From: Rhizobium leguminosarum
GTDB taxonomy: Bacteria; Pseudomonadota; Alphaproteobacteria; Rhizobiales; Rhizobiaceae
Assembly: GCF_001679785.1 (NCBI RefSeq)
Contig: NZ_CP016287.1
Span: 62,001-126,000, forward strand
Reading direction: 5' to 3'
DNA: 64,000 bases
A program made the position numbers and the translations under genes. Below are positions 9,058 to 19,092 of the stretch, piece by piece. The notes under the pieces were generated by a model. The model was not told the origin of the DNA, did not search any database, and saw nothing but the letters and a program-made list of their open reading frames with translations. Every line of letters begins with the position of its first letter. Positions within the stretch are counted from its first letter, which is position 1.

Positions 9058-9537
9058 TCACTTCTCGCAAAGCTTGGCCACGTTCTTCTCCAGACTTCGC
9101 CGGAGGGCGCCAGAGACTTCAGTCTCAAGTCCTTTGACGATGTCGCCGAACCGGCCACCGGTCTTCACGATCTCGATGGAGGTCCCGGTCATCTTGCAAG
9201 TCGTAAGGTCGACCTTCAGCCGAACCTCAGCGGTCGCTGAAAACCCTCCTTCTACCAGCGCTTCGTCCGAGGTCTTGCAAGCAAGCGTGCCGCGGGCGCT
9301 CGCCTCCGCGGTGTTGCCATTCACCGACAATTGCAGGTTTTCGATCTTCACGGAATCGAGCTTGTCGACGCCTACCTCCACACTGATGCCGAAGCTCGAT
9401 ACCTTGGTCTTCAACGACCTGCATGGCTGCGCATCTCCGATGGCCCTCTCCAGGGCATTCGGTGCCTGTGCGTTGGCGAAGGAGCATAGCTGGAGGAGAG
9501 AGACTCCTGCCGCTAGCAGGCCTAAACAATTCCGCAT
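9058..9537 (-). CDS. Secreted protein of unknown function
   Basis: The 159-residue product has a clear Sec signal peptide (LGLLAAGVSLLQLCSFANAQA, cleavage after ANA) and a predicted mature domain of about 135 residues. The mature part holds three cysteines near PCRSL, ACKTS and TCKMT plus KLCEK at the end, so disulphides are possible. Alternating strands (VEVGVDKLDSVKIENLQLSV) suggest a beta-rich lipid- or ligand-binding fold. GGGAGAG lies just before the ATG. It converges with the plus-strand gene ending at 8994 and has no operon partner. No named family is recognised. Confidence 0.7.
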   Translation of the reverse strand: MRNCLGLLAAGVSLLQLCSFANAQAPNALERAIGDAQPCRSLKTKVSSFGISVEVGVDKLDSVKIENLQLSVNGNTAEASARGTLACKTSDEALVEGGFSATAEVRLKVDLTTCKMTGTSIEIVKTGGRFGDIVKGLETEVSGALRRSLEKNVAKLCEK

Positions 9538-9860
9538 CGCTCTCCCATCTCTGTGGCTTTCATGCAGGCGCCTCTGAATAATAGGGCGGGATCGGTCTGC
9601 GGGAAAGGCAATGGCGGTTGGCCGACCATGACCGTCGCATAATGAACTTAGACGTCAAATATTGTTTTACGACCGATGGAAACCACGTCGTTTGCAGTAC
9701 GAGCTCGTGGCCGCGGCGAATGGCGAGCCACATCCCTCGCTTTCCGATCCGATTACCTGCCCTGAAAGATCCTGTGCCGTCTTTCGACCCACTCGTCGAT
9801 CTTCCCGCGACATGTTTCGGAAACTGTAAGCACAGGAGACCGCAGCTCCGCGGATCGCTC
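9538..9860. other. Intergenic stretch, nothing identified
   Basis: This is 323 bases between two minus-strand genes. No open frame with family resemblance, no RNA gene and no strong hairpin was found. It should hold the promoter of the secreted-protein gene starting at 9537. Confidence 0.5.
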
Positions 9861-10739
9861 TTAGAACACTGATCTGTTCGAAAGAAAGTGATGATCTTTC
9901 AGAGCGGTATTGGTTTCATGAGCGGCGACTGTGTTCAGGAACCGGTCGAGCATCGAGTTGAAGCTCTCCGGTTTTTCCCAGAAGGGCGCGTGACCAGCAC
10001 CTTCCATTACATGCGCTTTGTCTTCGAAGAGCAACTGGATGTTCAGGCCCGAAAAATAGCTGAGTTTGACAAAGGGGTCATGAAGTCCATTTACAAAAGC
10101 AATGGGTATATCAGCCTGTTCGACGGTGCGCCGCTGATCCACCCCCTGCCCCCGCAACATTGCGCGAGAAAAAACGCTCCGTAGTCTCCCGTCTGCGCGC
10201 GCTATGGCGTCACGAAAAGAGGGGTTGCTCGTGTCTCCAAAGCAAAGAGACTGAAACCGCTCCACATCACGCGATGTAAAGTTCTCTTTTGATGCCAGAA
10301 GAATATCAAATGATGGATGGAATCCCCGCAGCATTCCGATGAGACCGCCGGGGACCGGTGGCGTGCCGCACAACATCAGGCCCGAAATGCCGTTGCCGCG
10401 GCCCGCCATCTCAATCGCGACGTGACCGCCAAGCGACCATCCCAGCACGGGAAAGCGACGAAGACCCAAGCGGGCTGCCACCTCTCCTACGCACTCGGCA
10501 AGACCGGTGGCGGTGTAAGTCGACTGCGGATCTCGAGCGTCGCTCGATTCGCCGTGCCCCGGAAGATCAAGCGCAATCAGACGCCAATTTCGGGACAAAT
10601 GGCTGTGTATTTGCCGTGAAAAGACCGTCCGCGAGCTGCCGGAACCGTGTATCATAATCAGTGGTGCAGCGCCATCGATAGTGTCACTTATGCGCACGGC
10701 GCCGTGGCTGGTGTCGATTGTACAGTGAAATACGTCCAT
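9861..10739 (-). CDS. Alpha/beta hydrolase
   Basis: The 292-residue product has an HGSGSS oxyanion loop near residue 31 and DLPGHGES after strand 4. The nucleophile elbow is GWSLGG near residue 100. An acid appears in NGLHDPF and the catalytic histidine in GAGHAPFWEKP, all in canonical order. No signal peptide is seen, so it is cytoplasmic. AGGGG lies nine bases before the ATG. The family includes esterases, lactonases, haloperoxidase-like and C-C hydrolases; nothing in the neighbourhood indicates the substrate. Confidence 0.88.
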   Translation of the reverse strand: MDVFHCTIDTSHGAVRISDTIDGAAPLIMIHGSGSSRTVFSRQIHSHLSRNWRLIALDLPGHGESSDARDPQSTYTATGLAECVGEVAARLGLRRFPVLGWSLGGHVAIEMAGRGNGISGLMLCGTPPVPGGLIGMLRGFHPSFDILLASKENFTSRDVERFQSLCFGDTSNPSFRDAIARADGRLRSVFSRAMLRGQGVDQRRTVEQADIPIAFVNGLHDPFVKLSYFSGLNIQLLFEDKAHVMEGAGHAPFWEKPESFNSMLDRFLNTVAAHETNTALKDHHFLSNRSVF

Positions 10740-10952
10740 AAGCTGCGACCCCTAAAGCCCAGCCCGAAGTCTTGCACGAAAATATCTACGGCAAGTGCAT
10801 GATTATCGTAAACCAGAGCTGAACCAGGTCGTGCATCACGTCGCGATTCAGTGCGGTTGCGTTTCATGCGTCGATCAGTTGCCTCGGCGTTGCATACAGG
10901 TTAGGTCTGTCGCAGCAGCAACTGTAACCAACCTTTCAAGCTGGGCATCGAG

Positions 10953-11507
10953 ATGCAATTTCTTCTGGACTTCATTATTTCGATCACCAGCCTGATTATC
11001 GTCGGGTGCTGGGCGTGGTCGTTGCGAGGCCACTTCAACTCGCCGAAGATGGAAGCCGGAGCAAAGCTGATCACCGTCGGCGTCATCGCGACGACGGCGT
11101 TTTTCCTGTACCTGGTTTGGTCTGGGCCACAGACGCTATGGGTACAGGTAGTAGGACTCGGATTTGAACTCGGGGCGGCGGGCTTGTTCTGGTGGGCGGT
11201 GTCGGCCTCGCGACAGGCCAGGTTGCGCTTTGTGTTCGACCGCGATCACCCAGATAGTCTTGTCACCGACGGTCCCTATCGCTACCTGCGGCACCCTTTT
11301 TACACCTCCTACCTGCTCTTCTGGTCGGGGTGGGCGCTGGCATCTTGGTCGATATGGTCGATCCTGCCGGTCTTGTTTTTTACGATTGTCTACGTGATTG
11401 CAGCCCGCAATGAAGAGAGGAAGTTCTCCCTATCACCGCTGGCATCCGAATATGAAGCCTATCGGCGCAAGACGGGCCTGCTGACACCGTGGTTCGATTG
11501 GCGGTAA
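10953..11507 (+). CDS. Isoprenylcysteine carboxyl methyltransferase-like membrane protein
   Basis: The 184-residue protein has five likely TM segments and the conserved cytoplasmic block GPYRYLRHPFYTSYLLFW near residues 108-125, followed by RNEERKF. This is the SAM-binding signature of the ICMT/phospholipid-methyltransferase family. Bacterial members methylate small substrates or lipids at the inner membrane; they have no prenylated protein target, so the name is structural only. It stands alone between two minus-strand genes. Confidence 0.82.
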   Translation: MQFLLDFIISITSLIIVGCWAWSLRGHFNSPKMEAGAKLITVGVIATTAFFLYLVWSGPQTLWVQVVGLGFELGAAGLFWWAVSASRQARLRFVFDRDHPDSLVTDGPYRYLRHPFYTSYLLFWSGWALASWSIWSILPVLFFTIVYVIAARNEERKFSLSPLASEYEAYRRKTGLLTPWFDWR

Positions 11508-11847
11508 ACCTGCCTCCTAGGCAGGGTACGCATGGCGGAACCGCGTCAGTCGCGATGCAGCTGTACCACGAGGCAGCGGCCCGATAGGCGACTGACCTCT
11601 CGACGATGCGATAAAGCAATCAGCGTCGAAAGCCTCCGACCGATGGACTTTTCGGACTGCTCCACGGAAACTGTCGATCGTGGCCAGGCGAGTGTCGTTG
11701 CCTGCAACAAATCCAACTTGAACACCACGGCATTAATCCGACGCCTGGCCCGACTGTCGCCACGGTGGATCGCCGGGCGCGAACTGCCAAAGCAATTCCG
11801 TTCGGGCTAACTATCACCTCGAACCCGGTCCGCGGTAAGCCCCTCAA
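11508..11847. other. Intergenic stretch between convergent genes, nothing identified
   Basis: This is 340 bases between the stops of the methyltransferase-like gene and ligD. A 92-codon open frame at 11532-11810 has no hydrophobic core, no ribosome site and a composition typical of non-coding GC-rich DNA, so I do not call it. Confidence 0.5.
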
Positions 11848-14493
11848 TCAAGCCGCGACCCGCGCCTTGGCGAGGCGCTTGATCGCCTGTTCCAGTGGCC
11901 GTTGGCCGTCGCAATAGTCTTCCCAGGCCGACGATTTCGCCAGAAGAGCAGGAACGGTGCGGATGGTGAAGCGCTTGGGGTCCAGGTCCGACTTGACCTG
12001 GGTCCAGGTCAGTGGCATCGAGACGGTGGCGCCCGGCCGGGCGCGCGGTGACAAAGGCGCCACCGCCGTCGCCATCCGGTCGTTGCGCAGATAGTCGAGG
12101 AAGATCCGGCCGTTCCTCAGGCTCTTCGTCATTTTGATCAGATAGAGATCGGGATTGTCGCGCGCCATCTGCTGGCACACATCGTGCGCAAAACCCTTCG
12201 CTTCAGCCCACGAAAGGGGCTTGCGCTTGTTGACCGCGAGTGGAGTGACAACGTGCAGACCCTTGCCGCCAGTCGTCTTGCAAAAGCTGATCAGGCCCAG
12301 CGCGTCGAGACGGTCCCGCATTTCCCGGGCCGCCGAGACCACAGCGGAGAACGGCACGTCCGGACCTGGATCAAGGTCGAAGACGAGACGCCCGGGCACC
12401 TCGGGCTGATGCGGTTCGCAATTCCAGGGGTGCAGCTCGACCGCGCCGATCTGCGCGACGGCGGCCAAGCCTTCGACCCGGTCGATTTGCAGATAGGGCT
12501 TTTTATCGCCGAAGACCTTGACCAGTTCGAGGAGGTTTGAGGTGCCGGGCATCGCATGGCGCTGGAAAAATTGCTCACCGCCGATCCCGTCCGGTGCGCG
12601 GATGACCGAACATGGGCGTCCCTTGATGTGCTCGATCAGCCAGGAATCGACGGCTTCGTAGTAGCGGGCCAGCTCTTCCTTGGTGACGGGGCCGCCGTCA
12701 TTCGCATCCTGCCATAGCGGCTTGTCCGGGTTTGAAATCAGCACCCCCATGACCTCGGCCTTGGCGCTTTTTCGACGGGCGGGTCCGGCCTTCGCCTGCA
12801 CCGCCGGCTGCGGCACGTCAGTTTGCCCGGGCTTCGCCGGCCGTTCAGCCTTGACCTCTTTCGCCGGCTTGTCTTCCCGCAGTCCCTTGAAGGCCGCCTG
12901 CCGGACAATGCCGTCTGCGGTCCATCCTGCGAATTCGATTTCCGCCACGAGCTCGGGCTTCAGCCAGGTGACCTCGGCCTCCTTTTTCGGTGCGCCGACG
13001 CCGGTGAAAGGCGATTTCGCCGTCTCGAGCGCCTTCAACTTCGGCAGCAGCGTTTCCACTTTCTTTGCGCCATATCCCGTGCCGACGCGGCCGACATAGA
13101 CGAAGTGGTCGCCACGATAGACGCCGACCAGCAGGGATCGGAATTTCCCGTTGGTCTTGGCGTAAGCGCCGATTACCACCTCATGGCCGGCGCGGCATTT
13201 CGACTTCGCCCAGCTTTCGGTACGGCCGGATTGATAGGGTGCATCCGCTTGTTTGGAGATGATGCCTTCGAGCGAGAGCTTGCATGCAGACCGGAGAACT
13301 GCATCGCCGCCAGTCTCGAAATGCTCGACGAACCGGATGCGCGGATCGCTGCCGGCGTCGGACAGAAGGCTTTGAAGCCGCGCCTTGCGCTCGACGAGCG
13401 GCAGAGATCGCAAATCCTCGCCTCCCTCATAGAGTAGATCGAAGGCGAAATAGACGAGATCACCAGTCTTGCCTTCCGAAAGGGCTGCCTGGAGGGCTGC
13501 GAAGTCCGGTGCGCCATGGTCGTCGAGGGCGCAGATCTCGCCGTCAATGATCGCATCGGGCAATGTCGATGCCGCCTCGGCGATCTCCGGATATTTTGCT
13601 GTCCAGTCGAGCCCTTTTCTGGTTTTCAGCGTCGCCTCACCATCCAGCACGCGCATCTGAATCCGGTAACCGTCGAACTTGATCTCGTGAATCCAGCCGG
13701 TGCCGGCCGGAGGGCGTTCCAGGGTCCGGCAGAGCTGCGGCGCGATGAAATCAGGCAGATCGACCTTTGTGGCCGGGTTTGATTTCCGACTGCCTCCGGC
13801 GTCCTCTTTTCGCTCTTCGGCAGCCAGTCCGTGATTGCTGTCCCAGACGGCATCAGCCTGAACGTCGCCATCCTCGACCATGAAAGGCTTGGGCTTTCGT
13901 CCTTTGCCGGCGGCAATCATTTCCATGGTTCGGCCGGAGGCAACGGAGGTGTCGTTTTCCTCGAGGATCGCATCGCCATTCTCCTCGACCGAAAACTCGT
14001 CGTGGTGTTTGATCAGCAGCCAGTTCGTGCGCTTGCCACGGTCGCGATCGTTGCGCATCCGCACCAGCACGAAGCTGCCGTGCAGGCGTTTGCCTTCCAA
14101 GGTGAACTTGAAGTCACCCTTGGCGAGGGCCTGCTCCGGGCTCTTATTTCCTTCCGGTTCCCAATAGCCCCGATCCCAGAGCATGACCGTGCCGCCGCCA
14201 TACTGGCCTTTCGGAATGGTGCCTTCGAAGTCGCCATAGTCGAGCGGATGATCCTCGACCTCAACTGCCAGCCGCTTGTCGTGCGGGTCGAGAGACGGGC
14301 CTTTGGTGACCGCCCAGGATTTGAAGACGCCATCCAGCTCGAGCCGCAGGTCGTAGTGCAGCCGGGTGGCATCATGTTTCTGGATGACGAAGCGACGGCG
14401 ATTGCTGCGCGCGAGGCGTTTTTCACCGCTCGGCTCATCCGTTTTTTTAAAGTCGCGCTTCGACCGATAGGTCGATAGTTTGTCACTGGCCAT
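11848..14493 (-). CDS. ligD: Multifunctional NHEJ DNA ligase LigD (PE-ligase-polymerase)
   Basis: The product is about 881 residues with three domains. Residues about 20-200 form the 3'-phosphoesterase domain ([32 protein letters not shown]). The ATP-dependent ligase is next, with the adenylated lysine in EIKFDGYRI, then EGIISKQ and [10 protein letters not shown]. The C-terminal archaeo-eukaryotic primase-type polymerase follows ([30 protein letters not shown]). This domain order is the alphaproteobacterial one. LigD repairs double-strand breaks with Ku, filling and trimming ends before sealing. ATG at 14493 is chosen over the TTG-initiated frame at 14511. No ku gene flanks it, unlike many NHEJ loci. 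Confidence 0.95.
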   Translation of the reverse strand: MASDKLSTYRSKRDFKKTDEPSGEKRLARSNRRRFVIQKHDATRLHYDLRLELDGVFKSWAVTKGPSLDPHDKRLAVEVEDHPLDYGDFEGTIPKGQYGGGTVMLWDRGYWEPEGNKSPEQALAKGDFKFTLEGKRLHGSFVLVRMRNDRDRGKRTNWLLIKHHDEFSVEENGDAILEENDTSVASGRTMEMIAAGKGRKPKPFMVEDGDVQADAVWDSNHGLAAEERKEDAGGSRKSNPATKVDLPDFIAPQLCRTLERPPAGTGWIHEIKFDGYRIQMRVLDGEATLKTRKGLDWTAKYPEIAEAASTLPDAIIDGEICALDDHGAPDFAALQAALSEGKTGDLVYFAFDLLYEGGEDLRSLPLVERKARLQSLLSDAGSDPRIRFVEHFETGGDAVLRSACKLSLEGIISKQADAPYQSGRTESWAKSKCRAGHEVVIGAYAKTNGKFRSLLVGVYRGDHFVYVGRVGTGYGAKKVETLLPKLKALETAKSPFTGVGAPKKEAEVTWLKPELVAEIEFAGWTADGIVRQAAFKGLREDKPAKEVKAERPAKPGQTDVPQPAVQAKAGPARRKSAKAEVMGVLISNPDKPLWQDANDGGPVTKEELARYYEAVDSWLIEHIKGRPCSVIRAPDGIGGEQFFQRHAMPGTSNLLELVKVFGDKKPYLQIDRVEGLAAVAQIGAVELHPWNCEPHQPEVPGRLVFDLDPGPDVPFSAVVSAAREMRDRLDALGLISFCKTTGGKGLHVVTPLAVNKRKPLSWAEAKGFAHDVCQQMARDNPDLYLIKMTKSLRNGRIFLDYLRNDRMATAVAPLSPRARPGATVSMPLTWTQVKSDLDPKRFTIRTVPALLAKSSAWEDYCDGQRPLEQAIKRLAKARVAA

Positions 14494-14671
14494 GGTCGTT
14501 CCCAAAAGCAACCCCGACAGCGAAATGCCGCCTGGCGGCTGGAAGTTCCATCAGGGTGCTCCTCCAGCCGTCAGCGGATAAAACGGCTGGGAATAGACGA
14601 GAAAAAATGTCTCCGTCTCGTCGTATCGTTCTCTTGCTTCAAACGTTAATTGCTACCACCGGGATGCAAAC

Positions 14672-16256
14672 ATGCGCGCTGATCAATGGCTTTCGCTTCT
14701 CATCATCGCGCTGATGATGGGCGCCTTCGTATGGGGTCGTTATCGATACGATATAGTCGCCGTGAGTTCCCTTCTCGCTGCAATCATTGTCGGCATCGTC
14801 CCTGCCAAGAATGCTTTCTCCGGCTTTTCGGATGACATTGTTATCATCGTTGGCAGCGCGCTCATCGTCAGTGCGGCGATATCCAGATCGGGGATCATGG
14901 ACGTCGCCTTGCGCAGATTTTCTCCCGAACGACGCGGGCCACGAATGCAGCTGATCATTCTGGTTGCCATTGTCGCAGCCCTGTCGGCTTTCATCAAAAA
15001 CATTGGTGCGCTGGCGATCATGATCCCGGTCGCTGTGCAAATGGCCCGGAAATCACGTGTATCACCGTCGATGTTCCTGATGCCGATGTCTTTCGCCTCT
15101 CTGCTCGGAGGGCTTATGACGCAGATCGGCACGTCGCCAAACATCATAGTTTCCCGGGTGCGCGAGGAGATCACCGGGCAGCCGTTCATGATGTTTGACT
15201 ATACGCCTGTCGGCCTGGCGCTCTCGGTAGCCGGCGTTATCTTTCTGGCGCTGTTCTACAAGCTGCTGCCTGAAAGATCACGGGTCGAAACGTCGATGGA
15301 TGAGGCGGTGGCGATCAAAAACTACACGACCGAGGCCAAGGTCACCACGCCATCAGGGGCAATCGGGCGGTCCGTCAGCTGGCTGCAGAAGCCGGCGGGC
15401 GGCGATGCGATGGTGACTGCGATTATCGGTGGCAACGGCCAAAGACGAACGCCCCTTCCCGACACGGTGCTCAAGGATGGCGACCTTCTTATTATCGAGG
15501 GGGAGCAGAGTGCCCTCGACAAGATCGTCAGTGAAGCCAAGCTTCAACTGTCCGACCGTAAACACGAGCCTGAGACACGCCAAGACATCAGTTCTGTTGA
15601 AGCTATTGTTGGCGAACATTCCCGATTGATCGGCCTCAGCGCAAAAGACGTTTCTCTCTTCCACAATACCGGGCTCAACCTTCTTGCCGTCAGCCGCCGC
15701 GACAGGCGCTTCACCGAGCGCCTGGGCGAGATCAAGATCCGCAATGGCGACGTCGTGGTCTTGCAGGGCGACTTGCAGAAACTACCGGATCTTCTACGCG
15801 AATGGGGATGTTTGCCGCTGGTCGAACGAGATATGAAGCTCGGCAACGCCCGCAATGGCATGATCCCCGTCATTATCCTGATGGCAACGATGGGGGCGAC
15901 AGCCTTCGGGGGCATTCCCGTCGCGACAGCGTTTTTCGCCGCCGCTTTTCTGATGGTGGTCACCGGATCCGTTCCTTTGCGGGAAGTCTATCAGCATCTC
16001 GATGCGCCCATTCTGATCATGCTGGCCGCTCTCATTCCGATCAGCGACTCGCTCAGGACCACTGGAACCACCGACATCATCGCGGATCTCCTCTCGCGAA
16101 CTGCCGAAATGCTCCCGCCCTTCGGCGCTTTGGCTCTGATCCTGGTTGCGGCCATGGCGGTAACCCCGTTTTTGAACAACGCAGCGACGGTTCTGGTCAT
16201 GGCCCCGATCGCCGCGACCTTTGCCGAGAAGCTGGGCTTCAGGCCCGATGCCTTTC
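14672..16256 (+). pseudogene. SLC13/DASS-type transporter with RCK_C domains, 5' part interrupted by IS66
   Basis: The open frame begins with several TM segments (WLSLLIIALMMGAFVWG onward) and carries the sodium-coupled anion transporter hallmark GGLMTQIGTSPNIIVSR. A central soluble region has two TrkA-C/RCK_C-like repeats (DGDLLIIEGE, NGDVVVLQGD), and the second membrane half includes TPFLNNAATVLVMAP. After FRPDAF the sequence enters an IS66 element. The remaining 60 codons are intact at 19093-19274. Joined at the insertion point the protein would be 588 residues. The split leaves a truncated product with about 37 foreign residues, probably inactive. Substrates of relatives are sulfate or dicarboxylates; the substrate here is unknown. 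Confidence 0.93.
16249..16256. repeat. 8-bp target duplication, left copy
   Basis: TGCCTTTC here is repeated exactly at 19085-19092, the 8-bp duplication expected for IS66-family insertion. Confidence 0.92.
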
Positions 16257-16279
16257 GTATCCATCCGAGGTGGGCCGCA
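16257..16279. repeat. IS66 left terminal inverted repeat
   Basis: These 23 bases match the reverse complement of 19062-19084 at 20 positions; the mismatches are at positions 4, 5 and 14. Confidence 0.88.
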
Positions 16280-16314
16280 GGACTTAATGGGGTTCGCGTG
16301 GTAACGTCGGGTTC

Positions 16315-16560
16315 ATGGAGATCGATGAGGACAAGATCGACGATGCCGTTTTGGCGCTGTTGTGGCTAACGCTGCATAACGAGCGTTGTGCCTGGAAGGG
16401 CTTTGACTGGGCAACGACGGATCGCTTGCATCAGAAGGGCATGATCGGCGACCCGGTGAACAAGTCGAAGTCGCTGGTGCTGACGGACGAGGGTCTGCGG
16501 CGGTCGGAGGAGCTGTTTCGGACGCTGTTTACGCGGCAACCGATATCGCCACCGCCTTGA
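16315..16560 (+). CDS. DUF6429-like IS66 passenger protein
   Basis: The 81-residue protein begins MEIDEDKIDDAVLALLWLTL and continues KGFDWATTDRLHQKGMIGDP, VLTDEGLRRSEELFRTLF. This is the pattern of a small family (DUF6429, from memory) often found at the tnpC end of IS66 elements. It is read opposite to tnpC and overlaps its 3' end by 32 bp. The predicted fold is a helical winged-helix-like domain. The function is not established; candidates are a transposition regulator or simply a carried passenger. Its position inside the inverted repeats shows it moves with the element. Confidence 0.85.
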   Translation: MEIDEDKIDDAVLALLWLTLHNERCAWKGFDWATTDRLHQKGMIGDPVNKSKSLVLTDEGLRRSEELFRTLFTRQPISPPP

Positions 16561-18172
16561 TCCTCTTCCATTCCCAAGGCAAGAGCTCACGCAGGCGGGA
16601 GACGGGAAGATCTGCGATGCGCGTCAGCACATCTGCGAGCCAAGCCTTCGGGTCGATGTCGTTGAGGCGGGCCGTCGTAATAAGGGTCAGCATGATGGCC
16701 GCCCGGTCGGCGCCCCGCTCGGATCCGGCGAAGCTCCAGTTTTTTCTTCCACATGCAACCCCGCGCAGGGCTCTTTCCGCCGCGTTATTCGTCATGCAGA
16801 TCCTGCCGTCGTCGGCGTATCTGGCAAAGTCGGCCCAGCGCGACAGCATATAGTTGATGGGTTCAATCACCGGTGAGGATCGCGACAGGCCTTCGAGTTC
16901 CAGCCTGAACCAAGCCTCCAGTTCGTCGAGCAGCGGCTTGCTCTTTTCCTGGCGCACGGCAAGGCGCTCTTCGGCGCTTTTGCCGTTGATGTCGCGCTCG
17001 ATGTCAAACAGCGCATCGATGCGTTTGACCGCTTCCAGCGCCGTCGCAGAGACAGGCCTCAAGCCCTTGCCCCGCCGGGCACTGCGAGAGACATCGGCCA
17101 GCTCGAAGAACTTTCGCCGCGCATGGGCAAAACAGAAGGCTGGCGTTACCGGGATTTGTTTCCTGCTCCGGTCGAAGAGCGGATTGAAGCCATTGTAGCA
17201 ATCGGCCTGCAGGATGCCGGTGAACTCGGCCAAATGTCGTTGCGGATGTTCGCCACGCCGGTCGCTGGAGGCGTAGAAGACGGCAGCCGGCGGCGACTGC
17301 CCGCCAAATGGCCGGTCGTCGCAAACGTAAGTCCATATGCGGCCGGTAATGCACTGCCCCTTGGCCAGGATCGGGATGGTGGTGTCATCGCCGTGGAGGC
17401 GCTCGGCCGCAAACACGTGGGTTTCGATCATATCGAAGAGTGGCTTGACGGCGGCGCTGACGTAGCCAACCTGGTCGGCGAGCGTCTGGGTTGACAGATC
17501 AATCCCCTCGCTGCGGAACCGGCGACTTTGGCGGTTCAGGGGCTGATGCTCGGAGAATTTGTCGAAGACGATGGTGGAAAGAAGGTTGGGGCCGAGGAAG
17601 CCGCGTGGTGTTGCATGGAAGGGTGCGGGAGCCTGGCTGATGCAGCCACAGTCCCGGCAGGTAAATTTCTCCCGGACGGTTTCGACGATCTTGAAGCGGC
17701 GCGGGACCTCCTCCAGCGTCTCGGTAGTATCCTCACCAAGCTTCGACAGACGCTCGCTGCCACAATGGGTGCAGGCGGTCGGCGCGTCGACGACGAGACG
17801 TTCGCGCTCAATATTTTCTGGCCAGGGTTTGCGCACCGGGCGCTTGCGGGTGAAGGCACGAACGGTCTGTGTTTTCGCTGAGGCCGCCTCTGACGCAAGC
17901 TCATCCTCGGTCGCATCAGCGACCAGTTCCTCAAGCTGCAATTCCATCTGGTCGATCAGCCGCTGGGTGCGCTCCCGGCTCGGACCGTGTTTGTCGCGCT
18001 CCAACTTGGCGATCAGCAATTGCAGATGGGCGTTGAGCGCCTCAATGCCGGAAAGTTTTGCTTTTGCACTGCTCGCTTCAGCCTCAGCGCGTATCCGCGC
18101 CTCGCGTTCCGCCAGCAACGCGGCGTGGGCGCTGGCAAGATCGTCCGGCAGTGAGAGAGGCGGTAACGACAT
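16529..18172 (-). CDS. tnpC: IS66 transposase TnpC
   Basis: The 547-residue transposase has an N-terminal coiled coil (ALLAEREARIRAEAEASSAK), then an IS66 zinc-finger-like region (ACTHCGSERL, TCRDCGC). The DDE core has likely catalytic residues in LHGDDTTIPIL, LQADCYNGFN and TNNAAERALRG, and the C-terminal part reads DVLTRIADLPVSRLRELLPWEWK. The length is normal and no frameshift is seen. It would catalyse strand transfer for the element. The start lies 47 bp after the tnpB stop. Confidence 0.97.
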   Translation of the reverse strand: MSLPPLSLPDDLASAHAALLAEREARIRAEAEASSAKAKLSGIEALNAHLQLLIAKLERDKHGPSRERTQRLIDQMELQLEELVADATEDELASEAASAKTQTVRAFTRKRPVRKPWPENIERERLVVDAPTACTHCGSERLSKLGEDTTETLEEVPRRFKIVETVREKFTCRDCGCISQAPAPFHATPRGFLGPNLLSTIVFDKFSEHQPLNRQSRRFRSEGIDLSTQTLADQVGYVSAAVKPLFDMIETHVFAAERLHGDDTTIPILAKGQCITGRIWTYVCDDRPFGGQSPPAAVFYASSDRRGEHPQRHLAEFTGILQADCYNGFNPLFDRSRKQIPVTPAFCFAHARRKFFELADVSRSARRGKGLRPVSATALEAVKRIDALFDIERDINGKSAEERLAVRQEKSKPLLDELEAWFRLELEGLSRSSPVIEPINYMLSRWADFARYADDGRICMTNNAAERALRGVACGRKNWSFAGSERGADRAAIMLTLITTARLNDIDPKAWLADVLTRIADLPVSRLRELLPWEWKRIKAVAISVAA

Positions 18173-18219
18173 GCTGTCATAGAAGCATATTTATCCAACA
18201 AATTCAATGCAAAAGACGT

Positions 18220-18570
18220 TCAAACCCGCGTCGGGCGCCAGGTTTCCTGAGGGGCTCGCCAGTCAATTCCGGACAGCAAATAAGAAAGCTGCGCCGGCGT
18301 GATTGCCACCGCGCCGCCCTCTACATTCGGCCAGATAAACCGGCCGCGTTCCAATTTTTTCGTGAACAGGCATGCGCCCTGGCCATCATGCCAGATCAAT
18401 TTTACCAGATCACCTCGGCGGCCCCGGAAGCAGAACAGATGACCGCCCAGCGGGTCATGCTTCAACACTTCCTGCACCCGAAGGGCTAGCGAAGGAAAGC
18501 CGCACCGCATGTCTGTATGTCCGGTCGACAACCAAACCTTGACACCCGTTCCCATCGGAAACGGGTTCAT
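18220..18570 (-). CDS. tnpB: IS66 accessory protein TnpB (Orf2)
   Basis: The 116-residue protein has the strongly conserved IS66 Orf2 features: KVWLSTGHTDMRCGF at the N-terminus, DPLGGHLFCFRGRRGDLVKL in the middle and WHDGQGACLFTKKLERGRF after it. It is required with TnpA and TnpC for transposition in studied IS66 elements, though its biochemical role is unknown. Its ATG overlaps the tnpA stop (ATGA), indicating translational coupling. Confidence 0.96.
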   Translation of the reverse strand: MNPFPMGTGVKVWLSTGHTDMRCGFPSLALRVQEVLKHDPLGGHLFCFRGRRGDLVKLIWHDGQGACLFTKKLERGRFIWPNVEGGAVAITPAQLSYLLSGIDWRAPQETWRPTRV

Positions 18571-18995
18571 CGCAACGTCTCCAGACCCCGCATAATCCGC
18601 AGCAGGACGTCCACGTCGACATCCCGACCGACGATCACACGCCGGTCGTTCGCACTCACCACCTCCATGCGACCGTGGTCGCTGACAGGCGGCGGCACAG
18701 CGACAGTCGCCGCAGGTGGCGTGTTCGCAACAACCGGCTCGGCAACGACGATCGCTGGAACAAACCCGTTTGTCGAGCGGTGGACAAGCCGTCCTTCCCG
18801 GGCGGCCCTGCGCCAGGCATTCAACTGCCAGCGCGTGATCCCATGACGCTGCGCCGTGGCCGTCACCTGCCGCGGGCCGTTATAACTCTCAGCCACAATC
18901 GCTAGCTTCCCTTCATCCGTGAAACGCCGGCGACGCCCGCTATCGACAATCTCCATCCGGCTAAAATGCCCGGTGAGATCATTCATCAAGTCCAT
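18567..18995 (-). CDS. tnpA: IS66 accessory protein TnpA (Orf1, helix-turn-helix)
   Basis: The 142-residue protein has a transposase-8/IS3-OrfA-like helix-turn-helix: RRRRFTDEGKLAIVAESY, then ATAQRHGITRWQLNAWRR. A proline- and alanine-rich linker and a C-terminal VSANDRRVIVGRDVDVDVLL segment follow. It probably recognises the element ends. It is the first gene of the tnpABC operon and lies 66 bp inside the right inverted repeat, where the promoter should be. Confidence 0.94.
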   Translation of the reverse strand: MDLMNDLTGHFSRMEIVDSGRRRRFTDEGKLAIVAESYNGPRQVTATAQRHGITRWQLNAWRRAAREGRLVHRSTNGFVPAIVVAEPVVANTPPAATVAVPPPVSDHGRMEVVSANDRRVIVGRDVDVDVLLRIMRGLETLR

Positions 18996-19061
18996 GTGTG
19001 AAGCACCGTCTATATTGCCGTCTATATAGACAGAGCATCCACACTCTCACTCACTCCACAA

Positions 19062-19084
19062 TGCGGCCCAACTCGGATGCGTAC
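19062..19084. repeat. IS66 right terminal inverted repeat
   Basis: This is the partner of 16257-16279 in reverse orientation, directly abutting the right copy of the target duplication. Confidence 0.88.
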
Positions 19085-19092
19085 TGCCTTTC
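19085..19092. repeat. 8-bp target duplication, right copy
   Basis: TGCCTTTC, identical to 16249-16256. Confidence 0.92.

Larger units (their letters stand above)
16257..19084 (-). mobile_element. IS66-family insertion sequence, 2828 bp, complete
   Basis: The element is bounded by 23-bp terminal inverted repeats: the left end reads GTATCCATCCGAGGTGGGCC..., the right end (reverse complement) GTACGCATCCGAGTTGGGCC..., with 3 mismatches in 23. An 8-bp target duplication TGCCTTTC flanks it. It carries the canonical tnpA, tnpB and tnpC genes on the minus strand and an opposite-strand passenger gene near the left end. All three transposition genes are intact, so it may still be mobile. Deleting it with one copy of the duplication restores the host transporter frame exactly, which makes the insertion recent. 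Confidence 0.95.

Noticed and set aside
11532..11810. 92-codon open frame between convergent genes
   Set aside because: No ribosome site, no hydrophobic or conserved pattern, and it lies between the stops of two real genes.
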